Source: Hominifimenecus microfluidus
Lineage (GTDB): Bacteria; Bacillota; Clostridia; Lachnospirales; Lachnospiraceae
DNA length: 52,488 bases
Assembly: GCA_020687485.1 (NCBI GenBank)
Contig: JAJEQR010000026.1
Span: forward strand, 1 to 52,488
Reading direction: 5' to 3'
The notes under the pieces are model-generated. The model did no database searches. It saw only the letters and a list, made by a program, of their open reading frames with translations, and had not been told where the DNA came from. Below, one piece after another: positions 1 to 9,143 of this stretch. Within the stretch, counting starts at the first letter, position 1, and each line of letters begins with the position of its first letter. A program made the translations under genes and the position numbers.

Positions 1-121
1 GGGCGAGTTGAAGCGACTGGCAGCTAATAGGCGCGCGTCCCGGAGCCGGAAACGCAGCACCCGTGACCGGACTGAGCGCTTTCCGGCTGATTCCGGCAGG
101 GAACTGCCGCAGGAATTGAAG

Positions 122-277
122 TTCCGCTGATAACTTGCACCAAGCTGGAACTTAGAAAAATTCCGCTGATAACTCGCACCAGGGTAGAACTTCGAGGAAT
201 CTTACCGAAAACTTGCACTAGAGTAGAACTTCGAGGAATCCCCCGGATAACCTGTACCAGGATAGAGCTTTGCAACT
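122..277. repeat. Four degenerate 39-bp tandem repeats
   Basis: The units lie at 122-160, 161-199, 200-238 and 239-277, each exactly 39 bp. The core reads GATAACTTGCACCAGGGTAG followed by AACTTCGAGGAA, with substitutions but no indels between units. Because 39 is a multiple of three, one minus-strand frame reads a 13-residue repeat resembling SSTLVQVIGKIPR. There is no ribosome-binding site for that frame, so I treat this as a non-coding repeat. Confidence 0.8.
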
Positions 278-301
278 TTCAGTTTTGCGGACTTCTTCTA
301 C

Positions 302-330
302 TGGACTTACGGGAGAATCACTGCTACAAT
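302..330 (+). promoter_or_regulatory. Probable promoter of recD2
   Basis: TGGACT at 302-307 and TACAAT at 325-330 are separated by 17 bp, and the -10 carries an upstream TG (extended -10, TGCTACAAT). It lies about 75 bp before the recD2 start and just downstream of the tandem repeats. Confidence 0.5.
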
Positions 331-404
331 AAGAGTGTTTGATGCCTGGGTGATTTGTGCGTTTTGATATCATGCGGTAGGAAGAAGAAAGGCGGGAAGA
401 TACC

Positions 405-3104
405 ATGGAACATCTGCGCTGCGTTGTGGAGCGAATTACATATCAGAATGCAGAGAACGGCTACACCGTGCTGCGGTGTGCAGCCAAGGGCAGTAAGGAT
501 CTGATCACAGTCGTTGGCCTGATGCCTGATGTTCATGTTGGTTCCGTACTTGCGCTGGATGGATTCTGGAAGATGGATGCCAAATATGGCAGGCAGTTCT
601 CTGCCGAGCGCATAGAAGAAACTCTTCCGGCAACCGTATACGGTATCGAGAAATATCTGGGATCCGGACTGGTAAAAGGCGTTGGTCCGAAATTCGCGAA
701 GCGCATTGTACAGAAATTCGGAAAAGACACTCTGGATGTCATCGAGACGAATCCGGACGCACTCTCACAGGTGGAAGGTATCGGCAGAGTCCGTGTGGAG
801 CGCATCAAAAAAAGCTGGCAGGAACAGAAAGAAATCAAGAACATTATGCTTTTCCTGCAAAGCCATGAAGTCAGCACGGCACATGCAACCAAAATCTTTA
901 AGACCTACGGCAGCGACAGCATTAATATCGTAAAAGACAACCCCTATCGCCTGGCGGATGACATCTGGGGGATAGGCTTCAAGACCGCAGATGCCATTGC
1001 AGAGAAGCTGGGCATTGGAAAGGCACGTTTTATCCGCCTGCGCAGCGGTATTCTCTATACCCTGAATAAGCTGGCAGAGAGTGGGCACTGCTATGCCCTT
1101 TGGGAGCAACTGATCGCGAAGGCAAGGGAGCTCCTGGAGGTCGAAGAACCGGAACTGGCTATGACGCTAGACGAGATGATGCGCAGCCAGGATGTTATCC
1201 GAGAGGAGGAAGCCATCTATCTGCCGCCATTTTATTATTCAGAGTCCGGATGTGCGAAGCTCCTTCTGCGTCTGTTGGAGGCGGAGGGAAGAAGAATGCC
1301 GAACCCGGAACTACTACTGAATCAGATCGAAAAGACTTCAGAGATGACATATGACGAAGTTCAGAAAGAAGCGATCCGTACTGCTATGACTTCCAAAGTT
1401 ATGATACTTACCGGCGGACCTGGTACTGGTAAGACGACTACAACCTTGGGGATCATCTCCACGCTTCGGATGACGGGCGCGCAGGTGATTCTGGCAGCGC
1501 CGACCGGCCGGGCGGCTAAGCGAATGTCGGAGGCAACCGGCATGGAGGCGAAGACGATACACCGCCTGTTGGAATATAAACCGCCGGACGGCTATCAGAA
1601 GAAGGAAGACAACCCTCTGGAGGGAGATGTCCTGATTCTGGATGAGTGCTCGATGATTGATATCATGCTCATGTATAACTTGCTGAAAGCGCTTCCGGAA
1701 TCCATGGGACTGATTCTTGTCGGCGATACGGATCAGCTTCCAAGTGTTGGAGCCGGTAATGTGCTGCGCGATATGATCGCGTCCGGTCGGATCCCGGTGG
1801 TACGTCTGACACGCATTTTTCGCCAGGCGCAGGGCAGCCGTATTATCATGAATGCGCACCGGATCAACCACGGGCAGGCGATTGATATCCGCGGCGGCAG
1901 GAATTCTGATTTCTTCTTTGCAGAGAAAGAAGGAAATGAGGATACGGTGGAGACTCTGGTAAAATACTGTGTGAAGAACCTGCCGGAATATTATCATGCG
2001 GATCCCTTTCAGGATATTCAGGTGTTGACGCCGATGCAGCGGGGCATCTGCGGAGCGGCGAATCTGAACCGGCTGCTGCAGGAAGCAATGAATCCGACGG
2101 AGCTTTTTCTGCAGAGAGGCGGCGTTCAGTATCGTCTGCGGGATAAAGTCATGCAGATCCGCAATAATTATGATAAAGAAGTTTTTAACGGCGACATCGG
2201 AACTATTATCCGGGTGGATCGCGAGGAGAGGGAACTTACTGTGAATTTTGACGGACGGGACGTGACCTACGATATCAGCGAGCTGGATGAGTTGGTGCTT
2301 GCTTACGCGACGACGATTCATAAAGCACAGGGAAGTGAGTATCCGATCGTTGTCATGCCGGTGACGATGAGTCATTTCGTGATGCTTCAGAGAAATCTGC
2401 TCTATACTGGCGTGACGCGGGCGAAGAAGATCCTGGTTATGATCGGAGAGAAGAAAGCGGTCGCTTATGCCATAAGAAACGAGACCACGACGGCCCGGAA
2501 TACGAAGCTGGCGGAGCGGCTGGCAGGAACGCTTCCGGTGAGAAGCACAACCATAGCTTCTTATGAGGCAAAGAGCGGAGAGAAAAGTGAAGAGGAAAGA
2601 AGCGCGAGTACATTGTCTGCGGATGAAGTGTGGCCTGCAGGATTAGCAGAAAACAGGACTCCATATGAAGTACAGCAACAGAATACGAACCATCAGATTT
2701 TCACGGCGGAGAACCGCAGAGGTGACGACAGGAACGCAGCAACTTCCGGCAATTCTATGGAACTTCTCTTTCAGCGCTTGTCTGGCTCGGAATTTCGCCG
2801 GAGCTTTTCCCTGAAAGCGAATGACCGCTGTTATACGGCGGAGAAGGGGATGAATACGATCCGGACACACGCAGCGGATCTGATCCGGAAGCGCCTGGCT
2901 CCGGCGGAGCCGCTTCACGATGGGAAGCAGACGCCCATGCGCGGTCATCCGGTTTTTCTGGCGCAGCACGCGACGGCGACCTGCTGCCGGAACTGTCTGG
3001 AAAAGTGGCACCATATTCCGAAGGGCAGAGAGCTGACGGAAGAGGAGCAGGAATATGTCGTGGATGTGATTATGGAATGGATTCGCAGGCAGATGCAAAG
3101 GTAA
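405..3104 (+). CDS. recD2: RecD2-like ATP-dependent DNA helicase fused to a DUF4186-like domain
   Basis: Superfamily 1B 5'-3' DNA helicase of the RecD2/YrrC type, which acts in DNA repair without RecBC. The N-terminal OB and tandem helix-hairpin-helix region (about 1-250) is followed by the motor: Walker A GGPGTGKTTTT with Lys343, Walker B LILDECSM at about 410-417, and C-terminal motifs TIHKAQGSE (about 638) and YTGVTRAKK (about 667). After about residue 715 comes a Ser/Glu/Asn-rich linker, and residues 785-899 look like a complete DUF4186 domain, with GKQTPMRGHPVF, QHATATCCRNCLEKWH and a C-terminal EEEQEYVVDV helix. DUF4186 is, as I recall, normally a free-standing protein of about 110-130 residues, so this is a fusion. 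The reading frame is uninterrupted across the linker. A weak GGCGGGA precedes the ATG. Confidence 0.93.
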   Translation: MEHLRCVVERITYQNAENGYTVLRCAAKGSKDLITVVGLMPDVHVGSVLALDGFWKMDAKYGRQFSAERIEETLPATVYGIEKYLGSGLVKGVGPKFAKRIVQKFGKDTLDVIETNPDALSQVEGIGRVRVERIKKSWQEQKEIKNIMLFLQSHEVSTAHATKIFKTYGSDSINIVKDNPYRLADDIWGIGFKTADAIAEKLGIGKARFIRLRSGILYTLNKLAESGHCYALWEQLIAKARELLEVEEPELAMTLDEMMRSQDVIREEEAIYLPPFYYSESGCAKLLLRLLEAEGRRMPNPELLLNQIEKTSEMTYDEVQKEAIRTAMTSKVMILTGGPGTGKTTTTLGIISTLRMTGAQVILAAPTGRAAKRMSEATGMEAKTIHRLLEYKPPDGYQKKEDNPLEGDVLILDECSMIDIMLMYNLLKALPESMGLILVGDTDQLPSVGAGNVLRDMIASGRIPVVRLTRIFRQAQGSRIIMNAHRINHGQAIDIRGGRNSDFFFAEKEGNEDTVETLVKYCVKNLPEYYHADPFQDIQVLTPMQRGICGAANLNRLLQEAMNPTELFLQRGGVQYRLRDKVMQIRNNYDKEVFNGDIGTIIRVDREERELTVNFDGRDVTYDISELDELVLAYATTIHKAQGSEYPIVVMPVTMSHFVMLQRNLLYTGVTRAKKILVMIGEKKAVAYAIRNETTTARNTKLAERLAGTLPVRSTTIASYEAKSGEKSEEERSASTLSADEVWPAGLAENRTPYEVQQQNTNHQIFTAENRRGDDRNAATSGNSMELLFQRLSGSEFRRSFSLKANDRCYTAEKGMNTIRTHAADLIRKRLAPAEPLHDGKQTPMRGHPVFLAQHATATCCRNCLEKWHHIPKGRELTEEEQEYVVDVIMEWIRRQMQR

Positions 3105-3163
3105 GCGGGAGTATCCGGCGGTTACGGATACTGAAAATTACAGGAGTGAATCCGAGAGAAGTC

Positions 3164-3192
3164 TTGCAGGATGTGTTTTGTTTTGCTATACT
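3164..3192 (+). promoter_or_regulatory. Promoter of the small unknown gene
   Basis: TTGCAG (3164-3169), a 17-bp spacer and TATACT (3187-3192), about 34 bp before the GTG start. It gives the small gene its own transcription start behind recD2. Confidence 0.65.
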
Positions 3193-3225
3193 TAGACTAA
3201 AGGTTCGAAAGGAGGAAATTGTCCT

Positions 3226-3591
3226 GTGGATTTATTTACAGAGAAAGAATATGAGGAACTGAAGAAGCTGGAGGGGCATACGGAGACAGAAACTTTCCGT
3301 GGTCCTGTCATCGATGATCTGGTGGTGGAGATTGTGCACCGGGTACACCGCCTGGACCCCAGCCGCATGATCTACATTGTGAATCTGAATCATGACACCG
3401 TGGAGAATCTTTTTAACGATGATCTCTACTGGCGGGCGGAGCCGGTGAAGTTCTGTCACGGTTTCCCGACGCTGGAGCAGATCCAGACAGCGGTGCAGAA
3501 GCAGCTAGATTATCTTCATGACGTTCCAGAATCAAAGTCCAAAGTGCTGAACATTGACTGGGATCCCAACGTACCGGATTTTGACTCCTGA
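3226..3591 (+). CDS. Small acidic protein of unknown function (121 aa)
   Basis: I do not recognise a family. The GTG start follows GGAGGA at 3211-3216 and a good promoter, so the gene is probably expressed. The protein is soluble, without signal peptide or membrane segment. It begins with an acidic helical stretch (MDLFTEKEYEELKKLEG), has a central region with MIYIVNLNHDTVENLFNDDL that could be a small alpha/beta fold, and ends in an acidic tail (DWDPNVPDFDS). It sits between recD2 and guaB with no terminator visible before it. Function cannot be assigned from sequence alone. Confidence 0.75.
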   Translation: MDLFTEKEYEELKKLEGHTETETFRGPVIDDLVVEIVHRVHRLDPSRMIYIVNLNHDTVENLFNDDLYWRAEPVKFCHGFPTLEQIQTAVQKQLDYLHDVPESKSKVLNIDWDPNVPDFDS

Positions 3592-3682
3592 TGTGAAAAG
3601 CCATAGCGAAAGGCAGCGTAAGCGAAAGCATGGGGAGGCCAAATAAAAATATATAACAATATGCCGCTTTTTATCAGGTGTA

Positions 3683-3711
3683 TTGACAATACGTGAGGGT
3701 TTTGCTAAAAT
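3683..3711 (+). promoter_or_regulatory. Promoter of guaB
   Basis: Consensus -35 TTGACA (3683-3688), a 17-bp spacer, and TAAAAT (3706-3711), 54 bp before the guaB ATG. The leader is short and shows no purine riboswitch fold that I can recognise. Confidence 0.8.
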
Positions 3712-3717
3712 TGTTAG

Positions 3718-5220
<1,503 letters not shown>

Positions 5221-5240
5221 GCCATAAGATTAAAAATGCT

Positions 5241-5278
5241 ACAGGGCAAAGAATCCGTTAGGAGCTTTGCCCTGTTTT
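5241..5278 (+). terminator. Rho-independent terminator of guaB
   Basis: A 10-bp perfect stem, CAGGGCAAAG (5242-5251) with CTTTGCCCTG (5265-5274), followed by TTTT. Confidence 0.88.
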
Positions 5279-5337
5279 CAAAATGAGCAGGTTCAAATGC
5301 ATTTGACATAAGAATATTCAAAGGAGATGATAAAGGT

Positions 5338-5874
5338 ATGGAATTTCAAGAAATTCTGGACAGCCGCCGCAGTATTCGCAGCTACGATGCGGCAAAGAAA
5401 GTAACGAAGGAACAGGTGGAGGAACTGATTGAGGCGGCGCTGCAGGCTCCGTCATGGAAGAATTCGGAGACCGCCCGGTATCACTGCGTCCTGAATGGGG
5501 ATGTTATTGCGAAGATCAGGGAAGAGGCGCTGCCTGCATTTAATCAGAAAAGCTCTGCGGGAGCTGCTCTGATTGTTACAACTTTTGTGAAGGACGTCTC
5601 TGGCTACACGAAAGGTGAGCCGGACAATGAGCTTGGCAACGGCTGGGGCTGCTATGATCTTGGCTTCAGCAATGCGAACTTTATTATGAAAGCCAGAGAG
5701 CTGGGACTTGGCACGCTGATCATGGGTATCCGCGACGAGGCAAAGATTCGCGAGATTCTTTCGATTCCGGAAGAAGAGTGCATCGTGGCTGTAATTGCGC
5801 TGGGTTATCCGACAGCTGCCGAAGTAGTGAAGCGCCCCCGCAAGGAGATCGGGGAGATTTCCCGTTTCTATTGA
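5338..5874 (+). CDS. Nitroreductase family protein
   Basis: FMN-dependent NAD(P)H oxidoreductase of the nitroreductase fold (178 aa). The N-terminal signature RRSIRSYDAAKKVT is the FMN phosphate-binding element. APSWKNSETARY follows as the second cofactor-contacting loop, and GLGTLIMGIRDE with VIALGYPT close the fold near the C terminus. The family reduces nitroaromatics, quinones or flavins; the real substrate cannot be told from the sequence. It starts at an ATG behind AAAGGAGATGA and follows the guaB terminator, so it has its own start. The next gene begins about 100 bp downstream without an obvious terminator, so the two may be co-transcribed. Confidence 0.93.
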   Translation: MEFQEILDSRRSIRSYDAAKKVTKEQVEELIEAALQAPSWKNSETARYHCVLNGDVIAKIREEALPAFNQKSSAGAALIVTTFVKDVSGYTKGEPDNELGNGWGCYDLGFSNANFIMKARELGLGTLIMGIRDEAKIREILSIPEEECIVAVIALGYPTAAEVVKRPRKEIGEISRFY

Positions 5875-5971
5875 TGCCTGTATTTTACACAGAGCACAGG
5901 ATAAGAGAACGCAAGAGAAAGCGGCAGCAACAAGACGATAAATCGCTACGGAATAGAGAAGGGGGACGCTC

Positions 5972-7270
5972 TTGAAAATAAAAGTGACGGAAGCAACCTA
6001 TGAAGAAGCCATGCGGGAGGCTGTGAAGGAATACAGGAATCCACCTAATTCCAGCCTGCTTCTGCGTACGCTGGTGCGTCTGTATTCCATTCCGGAGCTC
6101 AGGAGCGTTGGCTTTACGTATACGAAAGAGGGAATGGAGCGCCTGGGGAGAAAAGAACCCTGTCTGATTCTGATGAATCATTCTAGCTTCATCGACTTGG
6201 AGATTGCTTCCCGGATTCTTTATCCGAAGCCATTCCACATCGTATGTACTTCCGATGGGTTCGTGGGAAAGGAAGATATCATGCGCCGCCTGGGCTGTAT
6301 CCCTACGAAGAAATTTGTCGCGGAGATGCGTCTTCTGCGGGATATGCGCTATGCGCTGGAGACCTGCAGGAGTTCGGTTCTGATGTATCCGGAGGCAAGC
6401 TACAGCTTTGACGGCACGGCGACGCCCCTGCCGGAGAGCCTGGGGAAATGCCTGAAGCTCTTGAAGGTTCCGGTGGTGACAATCCTTACGGAGGGCGCGT
6501 TTGCCCGCGATCCGCTGTACAATAATCTGCAGAAGCGCAAGGTAAAGGTATCTGCGAAGGTGAAGTATCTGTTGTCGCCGGAAGATATTGCGGAGCGCTC
6601 TGTGGAAGAGCTGAATGAAATCCTGAAAAAGGAATTTACTTTCGACAATTTTCGCTGGCAGCAGGAGAATCATGTGCGCATCTCCGAGCAGTTTCGAGCG
6701 GATTTCCTGAACCGCGTCCTGTACAAGTGCCCTCACTGCCTGACCGAAGGGCAGATGGAAGGAAAGGGGACAGCGCTTACCTGCCGGGTATGCGGAAGTA
6801 CATATAGCCTGACGGGATACGGAAGCCTGGAGCAGGTGGATCCGGCGAATGGAAATTCCGGTATATTCACCCATGTCCCGGACTGGTACCGCTGGGAACG
6901 GGAATGCGTGCGGGAAGAGCTGCAGAACGGCACATACCATCTGGAGGTTCCGGTTGATATCTGTATGCTGACGAATCTGAAGACCCTCTATCGCGTGGGA
7001 GAGGGTGTCCTGACCCATACGGAGGATGGCTTTCACCTTACCGGATGCGGCGGCGCACTGGATTACCGGCAGAAGCCGCTCGCCAGCTACAGCCTGTATT
7101 CGGATTACTACTGGTATGAGCTCGGCGATATGATCTGCATCGGCAACCCGGATGTTCTGTATTACTGCTTCCCAAAGAACAGTGGGGATATTGTAGCGAA
7201 GACCCGTCTGGCGGCAGAAGAGCTGTACAAGATTAAGAAAGAAGAGAAGAAGAGCAAAATTTCTTTATAA
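5972..7270 (+). CDS. PlsC-like 1-acyl-glycerol-3-phosphate acyltransferase domain protein with zinc ribbon
   Basis: The N-terminal half resembles the PlsC/LPLAT acyltransferase fold: NHSSFIDLE supplies the HX4D catalytic pair (His70, Asp75), and MYPEASYSF is a variant of the EGxRS substrate motif. The middle holds CPHC and CRVCG (about 252-278), a probable zinc ribbon, followed by about 150 residues I cannot assign. This is longer than a simple PlsC enzyme (about 200-250 aa). It has no strong membrane segment. Start codon is TTG at 5972 behind GAAGGGGGA. A role in transferring an acyl group to a lipid is likely, but the acceptor is unknown. It converges on the next gene, which lies on the other strand. 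Confidence 0.82.
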   Translation: MKIKVTEATYEEAMREAVKEYRNPPNSSLLLRTLVRLYSIPELRSVGFTYTKEGMERLGRKEPCLILMNHSSFIDLEIASRILYPKPFHIVCTSDGFVGKEDIMRRLGCIPTKKFVAEMRLLRDMRYALETCRSSVLMYPEASYSFDGTATPLPESLGKCLKLLKVPVVTILTEGAFARDPLYNNLQKRKVKVSAKVKYLLSPEDIAERSVEELNEILKKEFTFDNFRWQQENHVRISEQFRADFLNRVLYKCPHCLTEGQMEGKGTALTCRVCGSTYSLTGYGSLEQVDPANGNSGIFTHVPDWYRWERECVREELQNGTYHLEVPVDICMLTNLKTLYRVGEGVLTHTEDGFHLTGCGGALDYRQKPLASYSLYSDYYWYELGDMICIGNPDVLYYCFPKNSGDIVAKTRLAAEELYKIKKEEKKSKISL

Positions 7271-7284
7271 AGCGGATAAGAAGC

Positions 7285-7316
7285 GAAAGAGTCCTTGGTT
7301 TTGCCGGGACTCTTTC
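7285..7316. terminator. Hairpin between convergent genes
   Basis: A 10-bp perfect stem, GAAAGAGTCC (7285-7294) with GGACTCTTTC (7307-7316), sits between the convergent acyltransferase and ATPase genes. The T run is weak on either strand, so it may be a moderate bidirectional terminator. Confidence 0.6.
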
Positions 7317-7338
7317 TGCAATAATCAGAATTCTTTAG

Positions 7339-8553
7339 CTAATTCCATTTTTCCTCCAATAGAAAATCGCGGATATTGCGGTGCTTAATGCCATTTCTGC
7401 TCATGTCGAATTCATCCATGGAAACGACATATTTGGGGAAGTTGTCACGAACATTGTCATATGCGCCGAATTCCCGCAAAATCGTTTCTTCGGAAGCAAG
7501 CAGATAAGTTACCTGGACATATAACTTTTCCCCCTGCTTGTCACAGATGAAGTCAATTCCTTTTGTGTCAATTTTTCCGACCGTTACTTTATAGCCCCGG
7601 CGAAGCAGCTCCATATAGACAATATTTTCGAGAACCAGGTTGATATCACGCATGTTGCCGCCGAATACGGCTTCCCGTATACCATGATCAGCAATATAAT
7701 ATTTCTCATTGGTGGAAAGAATCTGTTTCCCCTGGAGATTTTCGCGTTTTACCTGATAAAACAGGTAGGCATCGCAGCAATACTTGATATAGTTCAAAAT
7801 GGTGTCCGGAGCAACGGTGCGCTGTTCACTCTTTAAAAACTTCGCCAGGGAAGTGGCTGAAAACGGCTTCCCGATATTCACCGTGATATAGGAGATAATT
7901 CGTTCCAGCAAGTCAACATCGCGGATTTTATTTCTGATCAGTATGTCTTTGAGCTGAACCGAATGAAAAAGATCCAGAAGATACTGTCTGGATGGTTCAT
8001 CGGCATAGCGAATATTTGCCAGGTAGGGCATTCCACCGGAAACAAGATATTTCTGGAAACATTTTTGGATCGGTTCATCTCCGGCTATGGGACGATACAG
8101 ATCCAGAAATTCGGAAAATGAAAATGGATAAAGTGTAAATTCCACATAGCGTCCGCCGAGATATGTTGCCAGTTCTCCGGAAAGAAGACGGGCATTGGAG
8201 CCTGTGATATAGATATCACAATCAAGCGAAAACCGGAAGGAATTAATACATTTTTCCCAGTCCTTTACTTCCTGAATTTCATCGAAAAATAAGTAGGCTT
8301 TTCCGTTAATCTTTGCGGTACGCGCAGTAATCTCGCTGTGCAGGGCGGATGCTGTCAGCAGATGCGAATAACTCATATCTTCAAAATTAATGGTAATGAA
8401 CTGCTCAGGCTTTATTCCGGATTCCAAGAGTTCCTTCCGGATTAGTTCCAGCATAACCGATTTCCCGGAGCGTCGAATTCCTGTCATAACCTTTACCAGA
8501 TCAGTTCCCATAAATGGCCGAATTCGCTTCATATACATTTCACGTTTAATCAT
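7339..8553 (-). CDS. AAA_14 / DUF4143 family ATPase
   Basis: P-loop ATPase of the archaeal/bacterial AAA_14 family with a C-terminal DUF4143 domain (404 aa). Walker A is TGIRRSGKSVML, Walker B YLFFDEIQE, and ITGSNARLL is the sensor-1 segment. The C-terminal part (about 195-400) contains LENIVYMELLRRGY and FICDKQGEKLYVQV, a nuclease-like fold typical of DUF4143. Members are common in accessory DNA and their task is unknown. I place the start at 8553 because AAGGGAG (8563-8569) is 9 nt before that ATG; an in-frame ATG at 8574 lacks a site. Codon and base use are visibly more AT-rich than the flanking genes, suggesting acquisition. Confidence 0.88.
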   Translation of the reverse strand: MIKREMYMKRIRPFMGTDLVKVMTGIRRSGKSVMLELIRKELLESGIKPEQFITINFEDMSYSHLLTASALHSEITARTAKINGKAYLFFDEIQEVKDWEKCINSFRFSLDCDIYITGSNARLLSGELATYLGGRYVEFTLYPFSFSEFLDLYRPIAGDEPIQKCFQKYLVSGGMPYLANIRYADEPSRQYLLDLFHSVQLKDILIRNKIRDVDLLERIISYITVNIGKPFSATSLAKFLKSEQRTVAPDTILNYIKYCCDAYLFYQVKRENLQGKQILSTNEKYYIADHGIREAVFGGNMRDINLVLENIVYMELLRRGYKVTVGKIDTKGIDFICDKQGEKLYVQVTYLLASEETILREFGAYDNVRDNFPKYVVSMDEFDMSRNGIKHRNIRDFLLEEKWN

Positions 8554-8863
8554 GAGCACATTCTCCCTTCCCATTTTATTTATAGTATATCCAATTTACA
8601 ACTAAAAATCTATATCAAAAAGCAAAATTTATCATATATAACTAATAAAAAATATAAAAACACTAACTTCAAAAAATATATATGAAATAAACTATTTGCT
8701 AGAGACACCGGAAATACTTTTTTGATAAAAATCAGAACAAACGTTTATCTTTTGTATGGCATATGGTAGAATATAAATCATGGAAAAGCGGGAAGCTGGA
8801 AGGAAAGCCGAAGCTGGTTTGTGCAAATTATGGATTATGAAACTATGAAGCGAGGTGGCGGAT
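8554..8863. other. AT-rich intergenic region
   Basis: About 310 bp of strongly AT-biased DNA, unlike the rest of the window, between the divergent ATPase and the Fic remnant. Positions 8744-8772 form a plausible plus-strand promoter. I see no gene or clear palindrome. It probably belongs to the same foreign segment as the ATPase. Confidence 0.6.
8744..8772 (+). promoter_or_regulatory. Possible promoter of the Fic remnant
   Basis: TTTATC (8744-8749), 17-bp spacer, TAGAAT (8767-8772). It could still drive the pseudogene and, by read-through, the FHA gene. Confidence 0.4.
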
Positions 8864-9137
8864 ATGGAAAAAGACCAGTGCATTTTGTCTGATGATGAGC
8901 GTACCGAAGAAGCAGATAAGGTTTCTTCCCGTATTGCGGAAATTCTTTCGGAAACGGCGTTCTCATTTTCGCCCAATGAGTATATCTCTATCCATCGCAA
9001 ACTTTTCAGGGGATTTACAAACATGCCGAAAAGATTAGAGATTATAACATCACAAAGAAAGAATGGGTGCTTGACGGGGCAACCGTTATGTACGGTAGCG
9101 CTTCTGAACTGAGCGCAACGCTTGAATATGGCTGCTG
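8864..9137 (+). pseudogene. Fic/Doc family protein, frameshifted and C-terminally truncated
   Basis: The ATG at 8864 follows GAGGTGG. The first frame reads an acidic N terminus and then SPNEYISIHRKLF, the conserved helix before the Fic core. At about 9006-9013 one base is missing from a G run: shifting the frame there restores GIYKHAEKIRDYNITKKEW and then VLDGATVMYGSASELSATLE, the usual continuation of clostridial Fic proteins. The text then stops at about 9128. The catalytic HPFxxGNGR motif and the rest of the Fic domain are absent, so no AMP-transferase activity is possible. The gene ends directly against the headless FHA reading frame, which indicates a deletion. Confidence 0.8.
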
Positions 9138-9143
9138 CTGTTC

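Larger units (their letters stand above)
1..404. other. Intergenic region with tandem repeats upstream of recD2
   Basis: No credible gene is visible. Positions 94-109 form a 6-bp-stem hairpin (CGGCAG, loop GGAA, CTGCCG). Positions 122-277 hold four degenerate 39-bp tandem units, listed separately, and 302-330 a promoter-like pair. The left part may be the trailer of a gene outside the window. Confidence 0.6.

Noticed and set aside
24-275. 83-residue minus-strand open frame across the tandem repeats
   Set aside because: It needs a TTG start with no ribosome-binding site and exists only because the 39-bp repeat is a multiple of three.
122-277. CRISPR array
   Set aside because: Units are contiguous with no unique spacers, differ from one another, and no cas gene is present.
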